Position numbers and translations under genes: made by a program
In this document: positions 33,934 through 45,590 of the stretch, one piece after another
How the letters are laid out: each line of letters starts with the position of its first letter
Numbering within the stretch: position 1 is the stretch's first letter
The notes under the pieces: model-generated
What the model saw: the letters and a program-made list of their open reading frames with translations, nothing else
What the model was told of the DNA's origin: nothing
The model's database searches: none
From: Thermothelomyces thermophilus ATCC 42464
Taxonomy: Eukaryota > Ascomycota > Sordariomycetes > Sordariales > Chaetomiaceae
Reading direction: 5' to 3'
DNA length: 64,000 nt
Assembly (NCBI RefSeq): GCF_000226095.1
Contig: NC_016472.1
Coordinates: 4,030,001 to 4,094,000, forward strand

Positions 33934-36147
33934 GGTGTCTGCGGGACGAGTATCGCCTTGTTAGCTCAGCTCGAGGTAGAATGCTTGTGTGTGCTCTTTT
34001 TTGTTTCTTCTTCTTCGTCATCTTCTTCTTCTTGGACTTCGAATCCTCCCGGCCGACGACTGATCGACCAAGCGACTGAGCGATTGGAACGAGCAAAAGT
34101 CGACGGCTTTGCGATGAAAAAGAAATGGGCAGACAACAAAAACGTACCGATTGAAAGTCGAGTAAAAACAAGAAAGCATAAGAAAGAATCCTTCTTGAGC
34201 ATCGATGCCTCTTGGGCTGGCAATGTTGCTGTGGGAAGACTGCGCTGACTTTCGATTGACTTGGATTCGACAAAGGAAGAAAAGAGAGAGTTTGAGAGGA
34301 GAAGAGGATAGCTCGAGATGAATTTATAGTATGAATGTGGGCGAAGGCGAAAGCGAAAGCGCATGGCAGAAACCGAGCGTGGTTTTGATCCTTCTTGTTA
34401 TTCTGTTCTGTGTTGTGAAGCCCTATTCAGCTTCGGATGAAATGGCAATAATAGTAGGGGTTGGCAATAGTAGGGGTGCGCATCTGCACGGGTGAGAAGG
34501 ACCCCCTTCGTGGTTGCCAATGGCAGTGATTCACCGCGACAGCATGCCTCGCGCCGGGGGATGGGGGCCAGTCTGTGAGGTCACGCAGAGGGCGATGGAG
34601 AGAACAATCTTCGAGGGTTTTGAGACGGCCCCTGAGATGATGAGAGCATGGCTCGGCAGTTCTGTTGCAACCTGCTCACCACTCCTAAGGAGTTTCTTTC
34701 TTGTAAACAGACGCTCACATGCGATATGCTCCCTCAAAGCCTGGGCAGGGACACTTTACTTAGACCAGACCTCGAGAGATCTACTTCGGATTAAAAACCT
34801 GCCGTAAGCAGCTCGAGATCTAGACTCGGCTCTCTGAGTTTGAGGATCGTGTCTGTGATGCTAAGCAGGATCCCGGAGAATGAGGAAGTACAGGACCAGT
34901 TAGTCTCGGTCCGCAAGAAGGAGAAGGAAATAGAAAAATAGGAAGAAAAGAGAGCCGCTTGTCATATTCGGTCCGTACATAGCAGAAAAGTCAACCGAGG
35001 ATGCTGTTATTATGCGACGATATATGGCATGACGGTTTGTCCCACAATATATTCCTCCCACACTCGACATGGTTGTACTTGATGACACGCTGCCAAGATC
35101 ACTACGTAGTACAGTCTCTTAAATCTGTTTGTCCTGAGAGATAAAGTTGAAGAAGAAGAAGCCTCGGTTTGGTAGGAGACTCTGCAAGTCTGGTCACTGT
35201 TGTCATTGACAATTCATCACAATTCAAGGATACCGGAGACGTAGATATCCTCGGCATCGAGCAGGGAGCGAGCACACCTTGGGACCCGGGATCTCTTCGA
35301 AAACGCTTCTCACGGTAACCGATGCTTGAAGAGTGAGACTTTTTGCTTCTATCTTTTTTCTTTCTTTTTCCACTTCACCAAGCTCGATACAGAACTTAAC
35401 AGTTTGCAGGTGATCCGAACCGGCATCCATCCCAACTTGTCTAGACGCTGCCGAGTCAGCAACGTCATACTTTTTTTTTTTCGCTTCTCCTACAAAAAAC
35501 CAGATCAATGTGAATATTTCTCGCATATCAGGCTTTCCTTGACAAACATAATGCGGACACCTTCAGGAATTGCGTCCTTCCACCGGGATCATGTCGGTTG
35601 TTGTAGTGCGTCACATTTCAGGGGCTGAAGTCTTGGCGTCATTCGAGCACATCTCCATCCTTGTGCCTGATGCTGCCCTATCCTGGAGTCTCTGAGGAGG
35701 ATGCAGTCGTTGAACAAACTCTTAATCAATCGACAGAAAATTCTGCAGCCATGTCACCGGATTATTCTTCTTCTGAGCCAGCGATCGCAGCACAAGTAGT
35801 GCCATGACTGAACCGCATTGGATGCCGTTACCACGGCAACGCAGCATCACCACTCTCGCTCGCCGGGCCATACGGAGTACTCATGAGAAGATTCGTGACG
35901 GAAAGATGCAGTCCAAGAAGGAAAAAGAGAAGAAAACAAAAGAAAAATGCATATCTCTAATTCATGATGCAATCCATTTCATTCGCCACGGGGTATCGCA
36001 TCCCAGCCCATGCCATCCAGGCCGCGCCGCCGGATCCTCCAATCGTGTCCATGCACAGACAACACCCTGCCCAACCTGCCCAACCAGCAAAGCAAAAAAA
36101 AAAAAAACCGCTCCAAAAAAAAAAAAAAAGATGGCGCATTCCAAGGT
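33934..36147. other. intergenic region upstream of the coiled-coil locus
   Basis: About 2.2 kb between two minus-strand genes. It contains a TACGGAGTA copy (35871-35879) and two long A-runs separated by seven bases (36094-36107 and 36115-36129) just past the Spc7 stop codon. Open frames are short and lack coding bias. Confidence 0.5.
36094..36129. repeat. paired poly-A runs
   Basis: Two A tracts (14 and 15 bases) separated by CCGCTCC, immediately downstream of the Spc7 stop codon in the Spc7 3' UTR (T tracts on the coding strand). Confidence 0.75.
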
Positions 36148-36698
36148 TCAAAATTGCTGCCTTCCCTTGGCCAGCAACCTCTCATGCAGCTCTAGCACCG
36201 CCTCGTCCCACCCCGCTCCGACTCCCCTGCCGAGTCTGCTTCCGACCCTCCCCGCCAGGAACTTTGTCATCTTGCCCGCGTTGAACTGCTCCCCATACAC
36301 CACCCTGACCTCGGGCGTGACGACCACCTCCACTCCGCCGTCACCGTCACCGTCGCCGCTATCGCCGGGGCCTTCCGCCGCCTCCAGCCGCAACACGGCC
36401 TCGACCCGCGTCTGCAGCGGCACGAGCAGGACCGACGCCGTGACCCGCACCGACTCGCCCGCGGCCGCGACCGAGGTGGGGAACGACAGGTTCAGCCGCC
36501 GGATGTGCTCGGCCACCGCGCCGGCCTTGTCCCATGCCGACGAAACGATGCCGAGCATAACCCGTGGTGCCATGCGCTCCTGCTGCGCGCGGAGGAGGCG
36601 CTCGCGCATCTGGCGGAGGAAGAACTCCTTCTCCGGCGGGCACGGCCTGGGCGTCTCGGCTATGTAGCGCAGCTGGATCGGCGCGCTCGGCGAGACGG

Positions 36699-36735
<37 letters not shown>

Positions 36736-39700
36736 GAGAGAAGCGAGGTCCAAGACGAGCTCAATCTCGCGTTTGTAGCGCATGGTGATGGCTAGGCCGG
36801 AGATGGAAGAGATGGCCCAGCCATGTTTCTTCTCGATCGCATCAGTCTGGGCTGCGTGGTGTTAGCAGGATTGTAACCGCTCTTTGTCTGTTGTGGCTGG
36901 CATACCCTTGTGCTTGTTGACCTCCTCCGAAGACCACCCGCGGCACTCTTCTCGGATCTTGTCGGCTTCCCTGATCTCCTCCAGATACTGCTGCTTTTGC
37001 TGCGTCAGTGATTCGAGGCCCTGGACCGACTCGTCGAGTTCTCGGCGCAGCTGCCGGAGCTTTCTAGTTTTCTCTTCCATGCTCTTGTCCACGGCTACGA
37101 GCTCAGCCCGTGCATCCTCGAGATCCTGCGGGTCGGAGTCTGCAAGCTCCCGGGCGACCGCTTCAAGTTCCCGATGTTCGAGCTCGAGTGCCTCTAGGCG
37201 TTTGACCATATCCGGTAGGACAGACGACAAGAGTTCCTGCTGCTTTGCTAGAAGCCTATCGTCCTCGTCCATGCCCTCCGCGGTCTTGAGGAGGCCCTCC
37301 TTTAGGCCGTCTTGTAGCTTCATGCGCCACTCGTACCACATAGCTTTGCTGAGCAACCTCGCATGAGTCTTAACGTTCTTGAATTGGTTGTCCATCAAGA
37401 TCTTGAACTCGGGCGAGGCCGTCATGTACTCCTTAAAGAGAGGTGGGTTCTCCTCGAAAGTTTCGGTCTCGATCTCGCGGACGATGCGGCGGCCCTCAGA
37501 GATGTACTTCTTTAGCTCGCGGCAAGACTGTGAGAGGCTGTTAGCAATATGTTCCCGGGCACCGCGAGCCTGTTTCTTCATCTTCGCCTTACGTGCTGAT
37601 ACAGCTCTAGCATGGGCACCGTGCACGCGCCGGCGACGACGCATCTCTCCAGAGACAAGTCGTCTTTCGCGCCGGCGGCTGCGCTCTCCCTCGATGCGTT
37701 TGGAGCGACCGTGTGCCTCCTCTTGGTCGTGGTTAATTCCATGAACCTAATGCTCGTCATGTTGAGGAAATCTCGAAGGTGAATCCGCTCCCCGTCATCG
37801 TCACGCTGCGCTTCCGCCACATCTGTTGTCAGGGTAGGCTCGTTGAAGTTAAAGGTAGTCGTCGGCTGGTCGTCAGCAGCGGCTCGAAGGCGGCCTTGGT
37901 CTGTGGGCGTCGTCGCTCTCTGCGGCGACTTTGCCGTGGTAGGCGTGACGTTGCCCGTCTCTGAGTTTTCTGTTGGCCTGATGCTCGGCCGTGTCTTCCT
38001 GCCGGTCGTCGTCTCGGCCTTTGAGGGCGGCGATTGAAGCCTGATGTTCTTGACGGGACTGCCCTGGTGCCCCTTGAGTCGCTTTACGCCATCCTGTTCC
38101 TCGTCGTCCTCGTCGTCCTCGTCCAGCTCGGCTGGCCGCTTGCCGAGGAGGCCGCGGGCACTGCCAACGTGTAGGCTCTTCCGCCCCCGGAGCAAATTCT
38201 TTTTCGGGCTGAGCCCTTGGATCATCTGCATGAGATTGGCTGTTCCTTCCCGATCCTCCTGAGAACCGCTGGCGCCCCTACTGTCCTCCTTTCCGTGTTC
38301 ATCCTGCTCATCTCTATCAATTTCGGCCTCCATCTGACGCGGATCGGCAAAGGCAACATTTCGCCGCGGATTTGTGGGCTGGCTGGGCACAAAGTTGCCG
38401 GCCGCTTCTCCAATGGATTCCCTGCGGTCAAAGATCTCGGCCACTCGCGGCGAGCCCAGACCCGGTCGGTCAGCGCCGACCCCCGACAGCCGCCGGCCCT
38501 GCGGAGTCAAAACAACACGGGGAGTGCTGAGCCCGGTATTGGGGTCTTGACGGAATAGGGATTTGGCAGGGGGGCGTGGTGTAGTCTTGATTGGGGACGA
38601 GAGATTGCGCATAGGGGAGCTAGACTTGCTGCCAAGGACCGAGGGTGGCGTCCTCGTTGGGCTTCGCTGTGATTGTGGGACGGTCCTCTGGGGAGAGGGT
38701 GTCAGCCGCATAGGGGAACTGCTCGGTTGCGGCGGTGATCCTGCAATTGGTGACGCTTCACGGGCGGGGTTGGGACGCAAATCTCGGTCCTGAAACGGTG
38801 AACTCTCAGGGTTGGCATCTCCGTCTGCATCGCTGGCGCCTGGTCGCTTCGGGGATGCTGCGCGTTCTGCGGTCCGCGTGATAGAGGGATGAGGCTCATC
38901 AGCTTCCTGCTCCATAACTCTCCTTGCCGCGGATCGCGATTCCGGAGTGGATGCTGATCTGATAATACCCCCTACAGCCGTTGTCATGTCCATCCCCATA
39001 GTTTGGTCTGCCTCTTCCTCTTCCGCTTCCGCGGGGAGTATCCGCCCAACATTCGTTGTCATCTCCATCGCGGCACCGTCGTCATCTCCGTCTTCGGCGG
39101 CCATAGTCTGCCGCCGACTACTTTGCATAGCGCCCTTAGAAATGTTTCCCGAGAGCAGACCGCCCACGGCGGTCGTGAGTTCCATGGACATGTCTTCGTT
39201 GGCATCCGTGCCCTCAGGGCTCCCCTCAGAGACCCTGCTCTGTCGGATACCACCGACCGCGGTTGTGAGATCCATGGTCTGCTCGCCGGACTCGCTCGGC
39301 TCTGGCTGAGGATCGGGGTTGACGGATTTGCGGCGCAAGAACGCCGTAGCCTTCGAGAGAATGCCGCCCAGCGCTGTGGTGACATCCATGGACAAGTCCT
39401 CGTTGATCTCGTCCTCCTTGTCGGGAGATGGAAGCTGAGGATACAAGACCCCGCCCACTGGTTTAGTCAAATCCATGTCCACGCCGGTGTCCGAGCCCGT
39501 GTCGGCAGCGCCGTTCGCTGGAGCGTGGCTCTCACTTGCGCTGTTCTGATCCACATTTTCCCGCGAGGGATTCTTCCTGCCCCAGCCCGCGAAGCCCGCG
39601 ATAACCTCCTCGTCTTCACCAATGCCCTGGGTGACAGCACGCCGGGCGGCTAGCCGAAGGTTCTCATCCAGACTTGCACTAGAGTCCCCGTCGTAGGTAG

Positions 39701-40639
39701 AGCGAGGCGACATCGTTGACGCCGATGTCATCTCCTCAGCCTCAACCGTCATGATGGTCCCGTCCTCATCACTGGAGCCATCCATTTCCACCGCGTTTAT
39801 CTCGGCTACGCTGTCGGCATGCTCGGAGTCGGAATCGTAAACCGTCGATCCGACGGTGTCGTCAGAGCCGTACATGGAGGAGGCGGCCGAGCTCCGCCGG
39901 CGCCTCCTCTGATGCAGGTCCCTCTGGTTGGCCGGAAATTCGTCCACATGCTCTTCGACGTCATCCGGGGGTGTTGATGGAGGGTCCGAGTCGGAATGCT
40001 GTTGTTGGTGTTGCCGGCGCGTGGAGTCGGTCGAGGTCGTGGAATCCTGCATTTCCTCGATATCGTGGAAAGTGTGTAATGTCGCCTCGGCGGCGAAAGA
40101 GACGCGGCGGTTAGCGAGCGACTTCCTCCTCGCATCCCTCCTATCCTGAATTTCCTTCTCGAGCCTGGCACGCTCTCGTTCCTCCCGCTCCCGGGCAGCA
40201 GCCTGCTGCTCCTCCTCGGTCCGCAGGGCAACCTTAGTTCCCCCGGCCTCGTTCGCCGCACCGCTGCCTCCGGACGTCTGTTGCGGCTTATAGGACGGAA
40301 TCTCTGGAAGAAGGGGCATTGTCGGCTTCAAGATAGACCGCGGCGTTGGTACGGCAAGGGACTAGACAAAATCAGCAACCCAACTCCTAGGACAACGGCC
40401 TCGGTGTCGGGAAGAGGGAAACCCACAGCTCTGCGGTTGCCGTTGGCCTTCTTAAGGGGATCGAGCTCGCCAGGTCCCATGCTCTTGCTTCGTGACTTCT
40501 TCCGGGTGCCGCCTATCGAGCTGCCCACATCGGCTGTCGCATTTTCCTTATCCAATGACTTCCTTGCCGGGGGTCCTCCCCCTATCGACTTCCGCGTTCG
40601 CCGCGTCGCCGGAAGCGTATTTTCGGCTTGTGACGCCAT
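36148..40639 (-). CDS. spc7: Kinetochore protein Spc7/KNL1 with MELT repeats
   Basis: Predicted 1,435-residue kinetochore scaffold, exons 40639-40427, 40361-37593, 37527-36906 and 36851-36148. The sum is a multiple of three. A basic N-terminus (RKSIGGGPPARKSLDKEN, and later RRASLAVPTPRSILK) resembles the PP1/microtubule-binding start of Spc7. Six MELT-like motifs occur between about residues 365 and 535: MDLTKPVGG, MDVTTALGG, MDLTTAVGG, MELTTAVGG, MEMTTNVGR and MDMTTAVGG. When phosphorylated by Mps1 these recruit Bub3-Bub1 in the spindle checkpoint. From about residue 940 the conserved Spc7 helical domain starts (FLNMTSIRFMELTTTKRR) and runs through a coiled coil. The last 180 residues form the RWD region that binds the Mis12 complex. 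A poly-Gln run of about ten interrupts the RWD region near residue 1,270. It acts at the outer kinetochore. Confidence 0.95.
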
Positions 40640-41054
40640 TCTCGCACCAAGAGCCTGCGACTATGTTCGCGATGGCTGTGCCGGGCATGAATTGGTATGA
40701 TGGGGGCGGCGCAAGTTTCAAATGGAGACTCAACACTAACCCCGTTGCCCTGTTCCCGCAGAGGGGTTGTTGACACGCTCGGCGCGCCAAACACGCTGAA
40801 GGAAATCAAATGTCAACAGAAGACCCACTCGGCTGCTGCTCACCAGGGGATTGTACAGTGTCTTTTGTACTGTACGTGCGAATACACTGTGTGGTCCCGG
40901 CTCAAACCTTTTGTGGCTTGTGCGCCTCTGCCACAGCGGGCAGCCCCGGTAGCACCAAGCCCACAAGAAATTTTGGCGAAATTCCTCAACTTCACTGATT
41001 GAATCTGCGTCCCCAGCCAACAGAAGCGCATCTTGTCTTCGCCCAACCAACAAG
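40640..41054. promoter_or_regulatory. compact divergent promoter, Spc7 / uS17
   Basis: 415 bases separate the start codons of Spc7 (minus) and ribosomal protein uS17 (plus), the shortest divergent spacer in the window. It contains GTAC-centred strings around 40855-40880. Core promoter elements cannot be placed with confidence. Confidence 0.5.
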
Positions 41055-41913
41055 ATGGCTACCGAACTGACCGTCCAGAGCGAGCGTGCTTTCCAGAAGC
41101 AGCCGCACAGTAAGTTTCTCTTTAGAACGGCTGCGTTCCAGAATTGCAGCGCCGAGTTCGCAATAGGTTGCGGGCACTGACGACGGCAACCCGACTACAG
41201 TTTTCCTCAACAGCAAGACCAAGGTCAAGTCTACCCGGCCGGGCAAGGGCGGTCGGAGATGGTACAAGGACGTTGGTCTGGGTTTCAAGACCCCCAAGAC
41301 TGCCATTGAGGGCCAGTACATCGGTACGTAACGAAGAGCGCGCGCGCACACACATTCCCCAGCCGATCGACTCGCTCCGATTCCACGCGACAACAGCCAT
41401 GCTTCGCCGATCGAAAGATGGATCTTGCGAGGAGAGGAGGGCCACATTGGGACCATTGAGAACAGCGGTTGACTGGATCTTTCTCTTTACTCTGCAGACA
41501 AGAAGTGCCCCTTCACCGGCATGGTCTCCATCCGCGGCCGTATCCTGACCGGCACCGTCGTTTCCACCAAGATGCACCGCACCATCATCATCCGCCGCGA
41601 GTACCTTCACTACATTCCCAAGTACAACCGGTACGAGAAGCGCCACAAGAACCTGGCCGCTCACGTGTCTCCGGCTTTCCGTGTGGAGGAGGGTGACCAG
41701 GTTACCGTTGGCCAGTGCCGGCCTCTGAGCAAGACGGTACGTTTGTCTTTCTCTTGGGTGAATCCCGGAACTATTATTTGGCCTCGCATTCGCGGGACGA
41801 TGCTCGGCCCCACCATCGCCGCAGAAACTGACAGACCGTCACAGGTGCGGTTCAACGTTCTCCGCGTGCTTCCCCGGACCGGCAAGGCGGTCAAGAAGTT
41901 CAGCAAGTTCTAA
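41055..41913 (+). CDS. rps11: 40S ribosomal protein uS17 (Rps11)
   Basis: Predicted 161-residue small-subunit ribosomal protein, exons 41055-41109, 41201-41323, 41498-41736 and 41845-41913. The protein begins [20 protein letters not shown], includes the conserved eukaryotic uS17 core ([20 protein letters not shown], then [28 protein letters not shown]) and ends [10 protein letters not shown]. It binds 18S rRNA near the body of the 40S subunit. All three introns have GTAAGT or GTACGT donors and CAG acceptors. Intron-rich 5' ends are usual for fungal ribosomal-protein genes. I looked in the introns for C/D-box snoRNA signatures and did not find a convincing pair. Confidence 0.97.
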
Positions 41914-42752
41914 ATAGTGGGCGGGGTCTTTTCATTGGGCATTTCTGGCGTGGTTTTGCTTTGAGGGACTTGAGCTTATCAGAAACGGGACGGCCAGGCA
42001 GGGAAAATGACTGCTCCGGGGGGACATGATCATATGTCGTAGAGGCAGTTCTTGCTGAATGAAATCCGCCAAGGTGAACTTGACAGGGCGCTATGATACC
42101 CACGCCGAGGGGCCATGTATTGTAGCAACAGTTTCTGGCGGAGGGGCTCGCAGAAGACGAGCCGAGATAAGACTGATAGCCCTGAACAGACCACCCAGTC
42201 AAGCACATTCACTCCCCCCTGCGCAGAACTCCCATCCTCGACGTCGACCGGAACATGAACGTACTCCTCGGTTATGTCAACCAATGAGTATGACCAAGCC
42301 GAGCCAATCGATCTGCCGTGGACGATCGTCCACATTAAAGAAATAGGTTAGTCCTGAGAGGAGCAGCGCTGATAACGGAGTGAGTATTTGCAAATCACCC
42401 AGGTGTTGGGAGGTTTGTAGAACTGCATCTCTCAAGCAGGAGTAATCGGGGTGAGAAAAAGGCAATCGGGCAGACATCGTAGTTTAACAGGTTACGAGGA
42501 ACACAAAACACCATCTTCCATATGGGAGGCAAAGATCAGTTTCTGACGCCCCTTTGGAATACTTCCCGTGGATTTAAAAAAAAAAGAAAAAAAAAATAAA
42601 AGGAGCCCCGAATATCCGAACCGTTTCACCGACTGAACCGAATCAATACAAAGGCATAACCCACCACGCCCATTCTCCCATCAAATCAAACAAACAGAAA
42701 TTCCTTTTTTTATTGCCCCACCCTTGCTCATGTTTCGATGAGCTCGCTCCGG
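41914..42752. other. convergent intergenic region
   Basis: About 840 bases between the stop codons of uS17 and Ssr4. Includes an A-rich block (42573-42600) and nothing recognisable as a gene. Confidence 0.5.
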
Positions 42753-45060
42753 CTACATACCCTCACCCGCAGGCGTACTCCCCCCGGCGCTCCCCGCCTG
42801 CTCGACCCCGTGAAACGCATCCCCAAACGCCGAGTCCTCCAGGTCTAGGTTGAGCTCATCGCCACTCGGCGGCTCATAGCTGGCGAGCGCGTCGCCGGCG
42901 GTATCTAGATCGCCTAGCGAGCTGAAGTCGTTGTTATCAAGGCCGCCGGGCGTGGCGGCTGCCGAGGCGGGTTTGTTACCGCTGCCGCCCGCGACGCTGG
43001 TGGCGTTGCCGGTGGAGGGGGCCGCGGTCGTGGTTGCTGGCGGCGGTTGGGCTGTGGAGGCGGTGGTCGTCGCCGGGGGGATGGCGTCGTTTTTGGGGAC
43101 GACGGCCCAGTCCCCGCTGTCGGTGCCCTGGTCGGGTGCGGTGGCGGTGTTGTCTTTGGGAGCTTCGGCGTCGGCCATCTGGACGTCCTGTTGAGCTTGC
43201 GCCGGCGGTTGTGAGGCGGGCGCCGGGGATGGCACGTTCAGGTTGGATGGGGTGGCTGCGGCGGAGGGCATGGCGGAAAGGTGGTGTTGTGGGGTCGGGA
43301 AGCTGTTGATGGGTGTCGAGGTGGACGAGAAGCCGCTGTGCATGTCGAGGAGGCCAGCGGCTGTGCCGCCCATGTCGACGTCAGAGTCACCGACCATGAC
43401 GCCGGACCCAGCCTGAGAAGGCTGCCGGGACATGGAGCCAGGTGGGTTGGAAGCCGCCGGCGCTTGGGGCTGTGGTTGAACTGGCTCAGGGTCAGGGGCC
43501 GGCTGCTGATACCCGCCGTCTTGTACTCGGTGAACGTCGCTGACGGCGACAGCGCGCTTGCCTATCAACTCCTCGACACGAGCGACAATTTCGTCGAGCG
43601 ACTTGGTCGTTCCTTGCCACTGGCTGCTGCTGGATTCCTCGCCATCCTCAATCCTTCCCTCGAGCCGCCAGATCTCGCTGCCGGTGCCTTCTGTGGCGGA
43701 GCGTAGCTCTTGTTCCGCGAGCTTGATGGCGGCGTTGCCTCTGAACTTTGCCACGGTTTCCGCGTGTTGGGCTTTCAGCCGGTTGATCTCCTCAGTTACC
43801 GCGGCATTTCGCGCCTTGACACGCTCGCGAAACTGCGCCGCTAGGCCCGGATCGAGGCGACCAGTATACGGCTTCTTGGGGCCCGAGACTAGCGCATCGG
43901 CCCCCTGCGCCTCGAAGATGCCCTCGGTGAGTGAGGCCAGCTCGCCTTTCCGCCCAAGACCAAGATCCGAAGCCTCGATCTGCCCGATGCGGTACGGTGA
44001 GGAGAGGATCTCCTCCATCCACTCGTGGTTTTGCTGGTATCGAGCCATGCTGAGCTCGCGCGGGCTCAAATGATCAAACATGTCACCGCGGGAAACATCC
44101 TCCTCGTCGTCGAACGCAGCAGCCTCGTTGCTCTGGAAGCCTGCACCCATCATCTGGCCCTGATGACCCGCGGGAGCATGCCCGCCCCTCCTCTTCGGCG
44201 TCGGGCCAACTGCCGGTGCTCCGTGAGGAGGATAAGCCATGGTTTGTGGGACATGGCGTTGGGGGATCGGCGGCGCATACATTGACTGGCCGCGTTGAGG
44301 GAAGGGAATCTGCGGCCAGTTGACGCGGTCCGACAACATGAACTCCTTGCGGACGATCTGGCCCATCTGGAACAGGTGTGAACGGAAGCTCAGGATGGGC
44401 TGCATTGCCGGCGGTATCCCAATCGCGCTAACGGGGAGTCTGTCGGACTTCTCGGCTGGGCCGTAGTGGACGATCCAGAGGTTGGGGTCAACCTGGGGCA
44501 CGTTCGGAACCGGCACTTGGGGAGGGCAGAGTCGGAAGCGCCGCCGGGAATGTATCGCAATCTGCTCGCCCATGCGGTAACCCGTCCTCTGGAAATAGAT
44601 CTCGAGCACCTGTTACCCCGGTCAGCTCCTGCTCCCTAAAGGTCCGTCGCCGCTCCAGGGACAGGGATGGTGGCTGCCATACCAAGCCGTTGCCCGCGTT
44701 CTGCTGAAAGGAGACCTCGGGCCCTGCCCACACATACCCGTCGCTGGCAAACTCAGTGCCCCGACGAGCGGTGGGCTGCCAAGTCAGGAATATGGAACCA
44801 TCTGCCGGGCAATCAAGGTAGGTCCAGTAAAAGGGCGCGGTGTCGCGGGCAATCTTGGGCGCCTGCAAGAGCCACTTGGTTACCTCGGACAGTTCGACCC
44901 TCGGCATTGATGCATATCGGAACGTCGACAACAGGTGGACATGCGGAAGCTGTCGAGCAGAGAGTCAGCCCTCCTTTGCGACGATGGGAAGGGGGCGCAA
45001 ATCGCGAATGCGCAAACATACCAAGTCCCCATGGACGTTCTGGCTCGGGTCAACAGCCAT
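42753..45060 (-). CDS. ssr4: SWI/SNF and RSC complex subunit Ssr4
   Basis: Predicted 720-residue chromatin-remodelling subunit, exons 45060-45022, 44949-44683 and 44609-42753, with both joins in phase 0. The N-terminal domain (from LPHVHLLSTFRYASMPRVELSEVTKWLL through FYWTYLDCPADGSIFLTW and VLEIYFQRTGYRMGEQ) is the fungal-specific Ssr4 domain first described in the fission yeast SWI/SNF and RSC complexes. A middle conserved segment follows (DMFDHLSPRELSMARYQQNHEWMEEILSSPYRIGQI), then a coiled coil around residues 330-370 (ARNAAVTEEINRLKAQHAETVAKF). The C-terminal half is Pro/Ala/Ser/Gln-rich and ends with an acidic, aromatic segment (NDFSSLGDLDTAGDAL ... EDSAFGDAFHGVE). The protein should be nuclear. 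The 39-nt first exon is chosen because it restores an N-terminus (MAVDPSQNVHGD) joined in frame. Confidence 0.88.
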
Positions 45061-45590
45061 TGTAGGTCCCGAAAATGCTGTGTTGGCCGAATGAAACTTA
45101 TCGAGATAATGCCAGAGCTGATGCGATCATTCGGGGGCACAGATTTGTGAGCTCTGGTGCGAGGCGACCTTCAAAAAAAATTCACCGTGCAATAAACCGG
45201 CGTCGTGGTCGCGAACCCGGGTTTGGAGTTGACTGGACTTCCGTCGCGCCTTTCGCGAATTGAAACGAAGGCTAGTCGGCAACTTGGCGACCTTTGCCAA
45301 GACCCCACGGCGCGGATTGAGTCACGTGAATAACCCCCCAGCCTCACCAAAGTACTGTGTAACTACGGATCCGTACGGAATAAAACATAAAGTACATCTC
45401 AGGAGGAAGTACCATGGAGTGTCCTGCAGCCACCAAAAAGCTGCACTACTATGCCCAGTGCAAAATCTTGCATCAAAAAAAGGATGTGAATTCATCAATA
45501 GTTTCTATTTCCCATTTTACTTTACGTTAATTTCGTAAGGTGTCCTTCCAGAAGACCCCCCAGATTCCGTTATTAAACCGAGCTGCGCTC
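45061..45590. other. intergenic, co-directional minus-strand genes
   Basis: About 530 bases with the Ssr4 promoter and the 6-phosphogluconate dehydrogenase 3' end. No extra feature visible. Confidence 0.5.

Noticed and set aside
35804-36667. 287-residue plus-strand open frame opposite the Spc7 3' end
   Set aside because: It spans the A-runs and the antisense of the Spc7 RWD region. Its Ser/Pro/Thr composition is the complement of that coding sequence.
41110-41844. snoRNA genes inside the uS17 introns
   Set aside because: None of the three introns contains a matched C box and D box at suitable spacing.
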